A stretch of 53,274 nt of DNA from Balamuthia mandrillaris (Eukaryota > Discosea > Longamoebia > Balamuthiidae): NCBI GenBank assembly GCA_031835245.1, contig JAVKOQ010000347.1:1-53274 (forward strand), in the 5' to 3' direction. Numbering within the stretch: position 1 is the stretch's first letter; the number at the start of each line of letters is the position of its first letter. The notes beneath the pieces are model-generated. The model was not told the DNA's origin and ran no database searches. It was given only the letters and a program-made list of their open reading frames with translations. This document shows positions 10,212 through 19,897 of the stretch, one piece after another. The position numbers were made by a program, and so were the translations under genes.

Positions 10212-10448
10212 CTCTTCTCTTGCTCACTGGCGTGCGTGTGCAGAGGCGAACGGCGCGAAAAGGAAGAAGGCTCATCCCCTAAAAAGTCACGCGGGTGGGC
10301 GGAGCTGGAACCGCCCACCAAAGAGGACATGCGGGTCTACTACAAGTCGATCCGCTCTAAACCAAAGCGCAAGCGGGACAAAGGAGCTTCACGCACGCAC
10401 TCTGCTTTTGAAAGCTGGGCAGACACCGAGGAGTGCCCCTACTACTGA
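9776..10448 (+). CDS. F-box protein
   Basis: Three exons (9776-9870, 9959-10144, 10244-10448), 161 aa. The N-terminal F-box is clear: LHALPASVIEQLLLHLGPQD, then LVHVESVCR joined across intron 1 to EWRRLPSNAAWWRLCM. F-box proteins bind Skp1 and recruit substrates to SCF ubiquitin ligases. There is no WD40, LRR or Kelch substrate domain; the C-terminal half is Lys/Arg-rich (KSIRSKPKRKRDKG), so the partner is unknown. Intron 1 ends at AAAAG and intron 2 contains a sense (CT)n tract. The ATG was chosen because the F-box begins within a few residues. The stop is only 81 bp before the next gene, also on the plus strand. Confidence 0.8.
10177..10206. repeat. (CT)n in F-box gene intron 2
   Basis: CT on the sense strand, in the middle of the intron. 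Confidence 0.9.
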
Positions 10449-10529
10449 CTGACTGTTCCTTTTTCGATCACAAACAATAAACACAACATTGAAGAAGAGA
10501 GCCAAAAAAAAAAGGAAAGGGAACGAGCG

Positions 10530-11092
10530 ATGCAAGCCGAGGCAAGAGTATTGGCGGAGGAGCTATTGGAGCGAGCAGCAAGCCAACGAGAAAAGAAAGA
10601 AGGGGCTGGCCCTTACATGGTGGGCATAGCGGGTGTACCTGGAGCAGGCAAAAGCACCTTTGCCAAGAAGCTGTGCGATGAGCTGAATCAACTAGTGGGT
10701 GCCAAAGTGTCAGCAAGTCACACGCCACACTCACCTTTGTTAACTTCTTGTTCTTCTCCTCCTCCTCTTCCTCCTTGATGCGTCAAACACCACAGAGTGC
10801 TGAAAGCGTGGCGCTAGTAGTACCAATGGATGGATTTCACTACACGAAGGCCCAGCTGAGGGCAATGGAGGACCCGCAGGAGGCCTTCAAAAGAAGAGGT
10901 GACAGCCCTCCACAACGCGAGGAAAATAGGGTACGTGGACTAACAATGGTATGAACAGGCGCAGCTTGGACATTTGACGGGGAAGCCTTGCTGCGCCTTC
11001 TCAAAAAGATTAAACAAGAAGGCGAAGCCAAAGCTCCTGGTTGGAGTCATGAGTTACGTCTCTCTTCTTCTTTATTCTCTGCTATGCTCTTT

Positions 11093-11136
<44 letters not shown>

Positions 11137-11689
11137 ACTTCGCAATCCTTCTCACTAAAAACACCAGAACTGGAGATCCACTGAAGGACAGCATTGAAAT
11201 AACCCGAAGGCTAGTATTCCTTACCTCTTGATGAGTGGGGCACTGGTCCTAATTGATGGTGGGTCCGCACACCATATCTAAAAACATTAGCCATAGCATC
11301 GTCATTGTGGAAGGGAACTATTTACTCTATGCGGAGGCACCTTGGGATGAGTTGGCTCAAGAGGTACCACCCACCCATTCTTACTTTATGAACAAGCTGG
11401 GCTGCTTACTGTACTCCTTGCAAAACAGTTTGATGAACGGTGGTTCATTGCGTGCGATATAGAGCGGGCCATGGGTCGTGTGTTAAGGAGGCACCAACAA
11501 GAAAGTACGATTTACTTACTTTTGTCATCGTTCGTCCCCTTTGCTCCGGCTGACGCATCACTCCACGCAGTGGGTCTTTCGGAGCAAGAGGCGCAATACA
11601 GAATCGATACGAACGACAGGCCGAATGCAAAAGCCATACAAGAAAAACTGCTCGCACAACTGGTAGATCGAAATATTTCTTCGAACTGA
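10530..11689 (+). CDS. P-loop small-molecule kinase, uridine kinase/PRK superfamily (YFH7/FrcK-like)
   Basis: Seven exons: 10530-10706, 10796-10898, 10959-11052, 11168-11209, 11291-11363, 11429-11504, 11571-11689; 227 aa. Walker A is GVPGAGKST. Then follow VVPMDGFHY (the substrate Asp region of uridine kinase relatives), RRGAAWTFDG, TGDPLKDSIEIT, SIVIVEGNYLL (Walker-B-like strand), FDERWFIACD and a C-terminal lid-like block RHQQEMGLSEQEAQYRIDTNDRPNA. These match the family of yeast YFH7, fission yeast C227.14 and bacterial FrcK, which phosphorylate sugars or nucleoside-like substrates; the substrate here is not known. Intron 4 (11210-11290) is in frame only if it starts GCTAGT, i.e. GC-AG, giving IEITR-SHSIVIV as in the family. 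Intron 3 holds a (CT)n tract at 11095-11134. Confidence 0.82.
11095..11134. repeat. (CT)n in P-loop kinase intron 3
   Basis: Pure CT tract on the sense strand, inside the intron. Confidence 0.9.
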
Positions 11690-11765
11690 AATGTTTCTGG
11701 GAATTATTAAACATTCCGTTTGCATTCCACCAAACGTGAACTTTCTTTTCTTTTTTTCGTCCGCA

Positions 11766-12034
11766 ACCATTCACTAGGGGAAGAGGTATCGAGGGAATGT
11801 AGGCTTGCAGCCAAGACGTTCTTGTTATGTGCGGCAAGGGCGCGGAAAGAATGCCTTGGTGGGAATGCCGAAGAGGGGCCTTCTACAGCTGCTCCTACCG
11901 CTGCTCCTGCTGCTGCGAAAAGAGACGAGAGCACCGTGGCATTGGCTCAAGTCCCGCAGGAGTTACTGGAGGAGATTATTACTCTGCTCATCCTCAACGA
12001 GGAGGAGGATCAAGTGCCGGCAGAGCATTCTTGA
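11766..12034 (+). other. Possible coding exon or gene remnant
   Basis: An open frame with protein-like composition but no in-frame ATG: EEVSRECRLAAKTFLLCAAR, an Ala/Pro linker, then VALAQVPQELLEEIITLLIL and an acidic end. A pyrimidine-rich stretch ending CAC-TAG lies just before it, so it may be a 3' exon. No upstream exon in the right phase was found after the kinase stop at 11689. The LPQELLEEII-like helix resembles an F-box/BC-box helix only loosely. The A-rich stretch 12035-12272 after it shows no gene. Confidence 0.25.
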
Positions 12035-12272
12035 GCGGTTCTCTGATTTACTCCGTTGCTCATCAAAAGAAAGATATAAAGAGACAAGCCCAGACAAGAA
12101 CAACATTCTTGTTGTATTCATGCCCATGATTAAAAAAAAAGTTAAAAAAAGAAAAACATGGTGTAAAGGAATGGAAAATATTAAAAAAAAAAGATAATCG
12201 AAAAGCGGAGATATTAAGAGTCGAACCGCAGCCCATTGGCCTACGCACAAAGCATTCAATTAATTAAATTTA

Positions 12273-12396
12273 CTGAAAAGAAATGGCAAGGGTACAGAGG
12301 GCAGCAAAAAAAGTCCTTGCGCTTCCCTGCTCCTTTTCGCGGGAAAAATTAGTGTCGACAAGGACAACCGCCAAACCCAACCATTGCACGTCGGTC
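12273..12396 (+). repeat. Dispersed ~122-bp repeat, copy 1 (SINE-like)
   Basis: About 85% identical by eye to 30942-31063. Shared blocks include CTGAAAAGAAATGGCAAGG, GGGCAGCAAAAAA and GTGTCGACAAGGAC. It lies 84 bp upstream of RPA3. An inverted tRNA B-box-like string (AGTCGAACC) is just outside its left edge near 12220. Confidence 0.7.
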
Positions 12397-12479
12397 AAAT
12401 AGAATTGAAAAAATGTGGGAATGGCATTGGAATAAAAAAAATAGAATAAACTCACGCTACCCAAAGAGTAGCAGCAAAA

Positions 12480-12830
12480 ATGCAAACAGAAACGCCAACG
12501 CCTGGCATTGATCTGAAACCTTGCCCTCGTGTGAACAAAGCCCACTTAAGCCAGTGGGTGGGATCAACAGTACGAGTGGTTGGAAAAATGAAAGGGGCAG
12601 AAAATACCGGACGACCAATTGTTCAGCTGGAAACTGCTGACGGTATTGTGGATGTTGTGACAAGGTCTTTTATGACCTTCCCTAGTACGTTCGTTGAAGT
12701 GCTTGGTGTAGTGGATCAGAAGCTGAACATTGAAGAGCAAAAGCTAACTTGCCTTGGAGAAAACTTTGGTATGCAAAGCCAACTCGTTAAATCATTATGG
12801 AACAATCCTTCTAACCACTCCTCTTTATAA
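12480..12830 (+). CDS. RPA3: Replication protein A, 14-kDa subunit
   Basis: Single exon, 116 aa, the usual size for RPA3. It is one OB fold of the heterotrimeric single-stranded-DNA-binding complex used in replication, repair and checkpoint signalling. Family blocks: PRVNKAHLSQWVGSTVRVVG, IVQLETADGIVDVV, FVEVLGVVDQKLNIEEQKLT and LGENFGM. The ATG starts a short Pro/Thr-rich leader before the PRVN motif. The last 15 residues diverge from the family. A dispersed repeat occupies its upstream region. Confidence 0.88.
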   Translation: MQTETPTPGIDLKPCPRVNKAHLSQWVGSTVRVVGKMKGAENTGRPIVQLETADGIVDVVTRSFMTFPSTFVEVLGVVDQKLNIEEQKLTCLGENFGMQSQLVKSLWNNPSNHSSL

Positions 12831-13062
12831 GAAATGTCTAGTTACACCATGCTCCTTCAATACATGCATCTGCATAAAGAGCCGTTCTTGTAAGAGATAA
12901 CAAAAATCGATATAAATATCTCTCGTTTTTTCCTTGACAAAAAAACCCGCCGCTGCTACAAGCATCACAAATGGCGACCGACCGACCACCCCCTAACACT
13001 TGTATTAAATAGAGGGATTTCTTATTTAAAAAAATTACATTAAATTCAGCAAAAAAATCAAT

Positions 13063-13144
13063 TGCACGCTGTGGGATTCGAACCCACGCATCCGAAGATA
13101 ATAGCGCCTAAAGCTACCGCGTTAGACCACTCCGCCAAGCGTGC
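13063..13144 (-). tRNA. tRNA-Leu (anticodon TAG)
   Basis: Reverse complement folds as an 82-nt class II tRNA. The acceptor arms GCACGCT/AGCGTGC are perfect, with discriminator A. The D arm contains GGCGGAGTGGTCTAACGC. Anticodon stem GTAGC/GCTAT encloses loop TTTAGGC, so the anticodon is TAG. A long variable arm (ATCTTCGGAT) marks Leu/Ser. T arm TGGG-TTCGAAT-CCCA carries the B box. There is no intron and CCA is not encoded. It lies between RPA3 and the next plus-strand gene. Confidence 0.95.
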
Positions 13145-13342
13145 AGTTATTGAGAAGCAGAAAAACTAAGCGTTGCAATCTGTGTTGCTATCATCTATTT
13201 TGTTGTTGCCGTTTGTTTTTGGCAAAGCGTCGGTTAAAGTGTGGAAAGAATTATTTTGTTGTTAGATGTTTGTTTGAACGACTCTTTTGTTACTTGCTTG
13301 TAGAGAATCGAGAACGACTCTTTGCTCTATTCTGACAAAGCC

Positions 13343-13845
13343 ATGGGCAACCCCTTAACTCGCTTCAAGAAGGTTGAAGACATCAAAGCCGACGTCAAAC
13401 GCAACACGCAGAAGCTGCTTACACAGGTCGGTAAACGGCTACTTCCCTTTTAACTCTCTTTTTTTTGTTGACATGTTTGTTTGTTTTGGCCGGGACATGT
13501 GCGTTGTAGTCTGGTGAACCAGAGCCTCAAAGTGTGGAAAGGACAAGTAAGAAAACTGAAACATCCCAACCCAGACCGGAGAGAAAAACCTCGCCACCAC
13601 CCCCTTTTTCCACATCCCACTCCGAAGAAGATTTGTCGCACCCGAATGTAAAGACAGACTGGAGCAAGTTCAAAAAAATCGTGCAGGAAACTGAAGGCGA
13701 GACAAACCAACAACTTAGTCCCAGCGATGACGAAGAAGGAGAGGTGATTGTACTGGAAGAGCCTGGTGCCAGAAATGGATTAGAAACGGAGAAAGTCCAA
13801 CACTACCAACAAAATCTTCCTAAATCAACAGAAAATGTCATGTAA
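13343..13845 (+). CDS. Small acidic/Pro-rich protein, unknown
   Basis: Two exons (13343-13426, 13510-13845), 139 aa. The N terminus MGNPLTRFKKVEDIKADVKR is probably helical. The middle is Pro/Ser-rich (RKTSPPPPFSTSHSEED), then VKTDWSKFKKIVQETEG, an acidic stretch SPSDDEEGEVIVLEEPG and a polar tail. Gly2 with Thr6 could allow N-myristoylation, but Pro at position 4 makes this weak. No family recognised; the acidic/KFKKIV segments look like short binding motifs. The stop is 51 bp from the stop of the convergent VPS62-domain gene. Confidence 0.6.
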
Positions 13846-13896
13846 ACAACTTGAATAGTGTACAGTCTCGTTCATCATAGTAAGTATTATTCTCTT

Positions 13897-16465
13897 TCAG
13901 TCTTTGGACACCATCAAAAGGTTGTTATTGGCAGTGCCTGCATCTCCGCCGTTTCGGTTGAAACGTTTCACCTTTATGAACGCAGTGTCACCCTCAGTAA
14001 CTTGAATGCACCAATGTCCTCTGAAGTTGAAGGTTTGCTTCTGACCGGCCTTGAGCTCACACATGCCGAATTTCTTCTTGTTTTTTCTCTTTTGAGAGGT
14101 TAAGATGACACTATTATAGACGTTGGGACTTTGGTTGTGAAGCTCAATATATCCAACTGGCCAGATGCCTCCTTTGGTGATAATGCAGTTTAGTAATCAG
14201 TGCATAGGGAGAAGCGGTGAGAAAGCAAACCTTTAGAACAGGGGAAGGCGAGGTATTGTTTGTCTGTATCATAAACGCCATTGGTTTTGTCTACTTCCTC
14301 CAGCGCTGAGCCTGGCACAAAACCGATTTCCTCTTCACTACTGGAACCAAAAATTGCCGTCCAGGTGTCCTGCACTGCTCCAAAGCCAAAAGGATGCTCT
14401 CCTTCTACTTTGCCTAAAAGACCAAGCTGTTGTTAGCGTTGTTTTCACAAAGATAAGAGAGGCAGAAGAAGAGGAGAGAGAACCTGTTTGAGCATTGACA
14501 ACGAAACGATAACGGTTATTGTTGTAAGTGCAGACTCCCTCGTAGATAGGAAGATAGATAATGTTGTAATTAATGCTGGTAAAGGTGGTCTTTGTCTGCA
14601 TTCCTCTCACGAGGTTGGTGCGATAATCACTTCTGAGTTTGCTGGCACAGGCGTTCTTTTCAGATGCCAAAACGTTCTTTTCCAGAAAGCGTTGCCAAAC
14701 AGATTGCCAAGACATCACGCCATGTTCCATGTATTTCATGTCTGTGGCCCCTGCCTGTACCTCGCTAAGCTTCCAGTTGCCTATCTTTTTCAACATTCTA
14801 GAAACTGGGATAAATAAAAAAAAACCACAAGCTGAAAAAGAAAGAGAAAGGAGAACACACTTGCGAGTAGTGGAGTCCTTGCTAGTGGCGTAGGCCTTAA
14901 GGTCACCATATTGGCTGTTGTTGACTCCTCTTTCAAGCCTCCATGTTGTCTCCTCGTACTCATGATGGTGATGCTCTGTTCTAGGGCCGTTGTGGCGCCC
15001 ATAATGGTGGTGGATCTCGTGCACATTTCTTGTGAGCTGCTGGCCAACCTCCGCTGAATAGGACGATGTGGCAGAAACGTCAAACTTGTACATCGGCGTG
15101 AACAGTGGCGTTAACTCCACCTTGATTTTACTGCCCTCTTTGCGGAAAGAGGAGGGAGCAAACCAAAGGCTTTGGCGCCACGCAGCAAAGGCCTTCTGAG
15201 CTGCTTCAGTATTCATGGCGAAAGGTATCATGAGAACTGTTGGGCTTATTTGGGGCTTCTGATAGGTCAGTAAAATTCAAATTGGTAGCCTGTAAAACGA
15301 GAGGACTCTTGTTTAAACGTACCTGTTGCTCAAAGTGCGTAAGAACCACCTCTTCTTCGCTGCTAGAGGCAGCAGAAGTGGTTGAGTTACTCTGCTCCAT
15401 AGCAGCAAGATAACGCTCGTATTGTCTCCATTCATCCTGCTGTCTTTGCTGGTCGTTGGCAAAGAACTCCTCTCCAACAAGGACCTGCCTTGCCAAACTG
15501 AACAGTGGTGTGTTGGTCAGAGGTAAGGTGTAATCCCTGGAGGAATAATAGTTAGAGAAGAGCCTCTTCAACACCAAAATAAACGAAAAGGGCAACAAGA
15601 AAACGGAAAGGCAGGGGACAAAAGGAGAAAACATGGAGAATAACAGTTACCTCCAAGCCAAGAATGTTCCCATGGACGTTCCTTGGCTGAAAGGAAAGGG
15701 ACCTATGGTCCATATGGTGCAGCGTCCCTGAGCTCCACTGTCCTTATCCGACCACATGCATACACCATCCTCCTCAAAGCAAGGGCGGGCAGGGGTCACA
15801 AGGCTCTCGTGAACACAACGAACCACGTCAACGTCTGGCTCGCTGTACTCGTTGTTGACAACGCATCCCATGACCACGTAGCCCTGAGGGGGGACGGGTC
15901 GCCAGATGCTGCACCGACCAAAGGCACCGCCTGTCTTGCGGTCGCTCCACACCTGCTCGAAGCCGACAGGCCGTTCCAAAAGCCATGTACCATCCCTCAA
16001 CTGCCCTTGCGTAACCAACATGCTTTGAGTGCCTTCGGGGGGAGGCTTGTTGGCGTGTCCCCTTACAGCTAGGTCTCCAAGCGAGTGGAAACCCTGCGGG
16101 GCTATTGGCCGGAAGAATGAAACAGTTCTTGGTTTAGCTCCTGTTTTCCTGTCATCCCATAACTTGGCATAGTCTTTGGCATAGGTTGCCTATAGGAAGG
16201 ACGTTTTCAGCTGAAGGGGCGTACACATACCACGAAGCAACACAACAACAAGAGAACAAACCATTAACGCGGCAACAGGGGCAAAGGTGTAGCCATTGTG
16301 TGGAGGCGCAAGGCCGCCAACTGGCACCGCAGTCGTTGTTGCGGCAGGCGCTTGCTCGCGCTCGCCTCTAGGAGAGGCAGCGGGCTCTGGCGGTGCAGGA
16401 AGGGTGCCAAACTCATAGCTGAATGGCAAGGCTTCCATTGTAAAGCTGTAAGACGGGGCTTCCAT
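13897..16465 (-). CDS. Membrane-anchored VPS62/DUF946-domain protein
   Basis: Seven exons: 16465-16231, 16173-15651, 15536-15323, 15258-14861, 14797-14484, 14413-14231, 14171-13897; 713 aa. All later junctions keep frame; the first is the least certain (acceptor GCCAAAG chosen by phase). Near residue 60 a single hydrophobic helix (FAPVAALMVCSLVVVLLRG) predicts a signal anchor. It is followed by repeated VPS62/DUF946-type blocks: LWDDRKTGAK..FFRPIAPQGFHSLGD, VWSDRKTGGAF..SIWRPVPPQGYVVMG and MWSDKDSGAQG..TIW. The C-terminal half has a His-rich stretch (HEIHHHYGRHNG) and a final beta-rich domain (GIWPVGYIELHNQSPNVYN). VPS62 in yeast has been linked to vacuolar sorting, but the biochemical role of the domain is unknown. 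The His-rich patch could bind metal. Confidence 0.72.
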
Positions 16466-16693
16466 CTGCGCAAATGTACAGCGGACACGAAAGTAAACCG
16501 GTGGCACTTGGCTTTGAGGAAGGAATTCTGTTTTTAATGCGCTTTTATTTGGGTGTACGTGCGCGAGCAGCAGCAGCAGGGGTCCCCAAGCTTTTCGTGT
16601 GCGGAAGTCTCTCTTTCGGGCGTTACCGCGAAAAAAACAAACGAATTTTTCTTTCAACTGCTTCCCCCCCCTTGTGCTTTGGTGTCGACACAA

Positions 16694-17167
16694 CTAGCCC
16701 CTCCACCTGCTGCCGCCGGTCGGCGTCCGCCTTCCTTGGAACCGTGCACCTGTGCTGCCCGCTTTGGTTACAAGCTCTGCCATGATCTGCCTGCCTGCTC
16801 TGGTCCGTACGAGAGCCACCGTTCCCAATATGTTGCCCGCCATCGCAGAGTAGTAGACGTTGAGAAAGCTTTGTTTTTTGGTCTTGTGGCGGAAGGTTTG
16901 CATGGCCCATAGGCCCCCTATCCAGCCGCCAACTAACGCACTTAGCTGCAATGTGCTTTCCCGTACTCTCCATTCGTGCCGCAAGGCTTTCTGCTTATCA
17001 TAGTAAAAAAGACCGGCACTGGCCGCGTTTACCCCCACCACATAACTCCCCAACAAGACAGTAGCGGAAGAAGAACGCTGCATCGTACCCCTGGATTTCT
17101 TTTTTTCTTGTTCCCCAAACACTGCTCTCAACATAATAGCTCCATTGCCCCCTAGAACCACTTCCAA
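16694..17167 (-). CDS. DUF1294-family membrane protein
   Basis: Single exon, up to 157 aa. The family core is plain: LFYYDKQKALRHEWRVREST, LSALVGGWIGGLWAMQTFRH, KTKKQSFLNVYY. DUF1294 proteins are small, mostly bacterial membrane proteins of unknown function with two or three helices; here LLGSYVVGVNAASAGLF and LSALVGGWIGGLWAMQ are the likely helices. The start is open: MEVVLGG at 17167, MLRAVF, or the MQRSSSATV methionine just before the first helix. A basic Gly/Arg tail (FQGRRTPTGGSRWRG) follows the domain. The gene is intronless in a region where most genes have introns, which would fit transfer from bacteria, though eukaryotic members exist. Confidence 0.75.
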   Translation of the reverse strand: MEVVLGGNGAIMLRAVFGEQEKKKSRGTMQRSSSATVLLGSYVVGVNAASAGLFYYDKQKALRHEWRVRESTLQLSALVGGWIGGLWAMQTFRHKTKKQSFLNVYYSAMAGNILGTVALVRTRAGRQIMAELVTKAGSTGARFQGRRTPTGGSRWRG

Positions 17168-17531
17168 TTGGACCCCTCATTCAAAACACCAATGACTCCT
17201 CAAAAAAAAATCTTTGCTGCTGTTATGAGTAGACTTATGACGGAATCTTGCTTTGTGTTATTTTTTCCTGAAGCTCTACGCCTTTTCATCCATGGCCCAG
17301 CTTTCATTTTTCAGGTGTTTATCTCTACATATCAGCACTACGGTGTGCGCAAGTGTTGGTTTTTAACTTCTTGAAACTAAATAAAACTTTTTCCCGTTTG
17401 TGGCAGTAAGGGTCGGGGCTACACAGAGATAAGTTTATTCTTTACAAAGAAGAACACCTCTGTGCCACTGATAGACAAAATAAATAGAACCAATAGGAAT
17501 ATATATACGAAAAAATTTCCTATTTTCAAAA

Positions 17532-17611
17532 ACTCCGCCAAGATCTTAAACTCAGATCTCGAGATACTGTAGTACCTACGAGGTTGAGCGGCTTAGTCCA
17601 CCAAGATAGCC
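17532..17611 (-). other. tRNA-like degenerate sequence
   Basis: The minus strand carries a D-arm-like GGTGGACTAAGCCGC (compare tRNA-Leu/Ser GTGGTCTAAGGCGC) and, about 45 nt on, a T-arm-like GTTTAAGATC inside AGATCT repeats. Acceptor arms do not pair, so it is not a working tRNA. The rest of 17168-17642, between DUF1294 and calcipressin, shows no gene. Confidence 0.3.
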
Positions 17612-17642
17612 AATAAACAAAAACAAGAGGAGAGGAGAGGAG

Positions 17643-18382
17643 ATGGACACAAGCAACGTTCTTGTGGTGCAAAGACCCAACCATTCCAACGGGAGCTGTA
17701 ACCGGTATAAGATCTTTTGTTGTTGTGCGATTGATTAGGTAGGTTGTTAACGTTTGCGAACTCTTATTGCTGTAGAGAGACACTTGGCGAAGAAGCTTGG
17801 GGTCAATCTTTAGAACAATCACTTCAGCCTTATGTTGAAGTATGCTACTTGAAAGTGTATCTTAAACAAGGTAAAGCGCTGGTGATCTTGCCCTCAATAG
17901 AAGGTATGTTTATGACCGTACTTTCTGCTGTTTTTTTGAACACATATCACTTACTCTCTCCCATTAGCTGCCACCATTGCCAAAGATATTCTCACACAAC
18001 GGGGGCATGCAGTGGCATTTGGTCCTGTACGTTAAAGAGCCCTTTCGTTGCCCCTCCTCCTCAGCTTTTCAAACAACCCCGTTAACTGTTTCATTTACAG
18101 GGCACAGAGGAAAGCACTTTGTGTGCTTCGCGCTTGTCCATCCCGCCACAAGAAAAGGCCTTCCTTTTGAGCCCTCCGCCCTCGCCGCCAGATTCATGGG
18201 TGCCCATCCACGAAGGAATCAATAGGGTGCCATTTGTGGATCTCTCTCCGGAGGACGACGTGCTTCTCCCTGCTACCCAATGCACCCCCACCATCCGCAT
18301 TGATGTCGTGCCTTCCACCACAACCACTCCCTCCACCCCCACCCGCTCTATTCCCCGCACTCGTCACCCTTTAAGCAAATGA
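17643..18382 (+). CDS. RCAN1: Calcipressin (regulator of calcineurin)
   Basis: Four exons (17643-17704, 17776-17903, 17968-18026, 18101-18382), 176 aa. RCAN proteins bind and modulate the Ca2+/calmodulin phosphatase calcineurin. The signature is the FLISPPxSPP box, here FLLSPPPSPPDSW, followed by NRVPFVDLSP and a C-terminal TQCTPTIRIDVVPS that matches the family's TExTPSVVVHV ending. The N-terminal half is RRM-like: NVLVV as beta-1, then LEQSLQPYVEVCYLKVYL and GKALVILPS as later strands. The C-terminal tail is Thr/Pro-rich. All junctions keep frame. The stop lies 86 bp from the VPS11 stop on the other strand. Confidence 0.88.
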
Positions 18383-18467
18383 GGAGATCAAACTGCAAAG
18401 CAAAACCATCACAACCAACCCCTCTCCTCAAGAAGCCAAAAAAAAAACGACAAAAAAGGGGTTCTTT

Positions 18468-19855
18468 TCACTTGAAGGAAAGACTTCCACTGGCACCACC
18501 ACTGCGCGAACTGCTTGCTCCAGCTGGACTGAAAATCCCTCTTCCAAAATACTCTGCAACCGTTTGGAAACCATCCGCTGATCCTTCCAACTGTACAAAC
18601 GCCAGATGTTAACAACAATAAGCTAAAACAACAAACGAAAAAACAAAAAAAAACCTGCTTGAAAAATTGGTCATGTTGACCCGCATTCTCTTCAAGGGCC
18701 TTCTTGATTTCAGATATCTTGCGGTTGTTAGGGGCACACACGGGGCACTCCTTCTCGTTCTCTCCCAGACAGCGCTGGTGGAAGGAGTGCATGCATAGGA
18801 AGTGGATGGAGGGGAGGTCCAGCGGTCCTGTGCAACCCGTACATTTTTTTTCCTGAAAGATTTTTGCACTTATCCACAGAAAGAAAATGAGAGAAACGGA
18901 TTTAAAAAAGGATCAAAAAGGAGCGTTTTGTACCCAGTTTTTAACTCATGCATCTCTCTTCTCATTTTGTCCGTTTCATCACTATACATGCGTATGAGGC
19001 GCTGATCCTATAGCGAGAGAGAGAAGTTGATGGTGAGCCGGAAGAAAAGAAGAGCAGTGATTGTATGTATACCTCAGCAATAAGTTGGTTTTGTTGTTGT
19101 AATCGCTGTACGATGTAGTCCTTTACTACGCTAAGAGTGGTGGTGGACTTTTGAGACAGGATTTGTATAACCAACAGCGGAGGAAGCAGATTGTCGCGAT
19201 CGATGTCTACATGAAGAAAGCGCAAATTAGGGCAACAAATAAATGAAGAAAGAAGAATGAAAGGAGGATAAGACTTAAAGATAGAAGAAAGAAGACCAAG
19301 AGAATCAGAAAATGTAAAATGCTTACTGTTTAGTACTTCTATGATTTCGGCCTGACAATCTTCATCTCTCCCAGCAAAGTAGGACAATGCTTGCACCCAC
19401 AAATTGGGGTCCTTGTCACTACACCATCAACAAACGATATGATCACGTTTTAGTCAAAAGGTGTGGGGGGGGGGGGACGTAGAACAAGAGGCAAGAAGCG
19501 TACCCATATTTTTTGCAGCACTCAATGACCGCCTCGTATTCGTTGTTCTCCATGTAATACTGTACAATTTCATGGTACAGCTCTAACTTCTCGTAGAGAT
19601 GAAGAATGCCTTGCCTAAAGTCTTGCATTTGGGCTAACACTAGCGCATGATCTTCATCAAAATGAGCCTATATTATTGAACAAATGAGTCGATATGAGTG
19701 TGAGGGAAGACATGATAGATGGTCAACAATAAAGCTTAGCAGTACCCTCGGGTCTACAAGAAGAGATTGTGCTTTCTTGAGACGCTCAAGCCTGTCCTCA
19801 GGACTTTGCCCTTCCTGCATCAGGAAAAAATTCTGATTAATGTTTTTTCTTAAAG

Positions 19856-19897
<42 letters not shown>

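Noticed and set aside
17532-17611. Candidate tRNA on the minus strand
   Set aside because: D-arm and T-arm resemblance only; acceptor arms do not pair and the B box is off consensus, so it is listed as tRNA-like and not as a tRNA gene.
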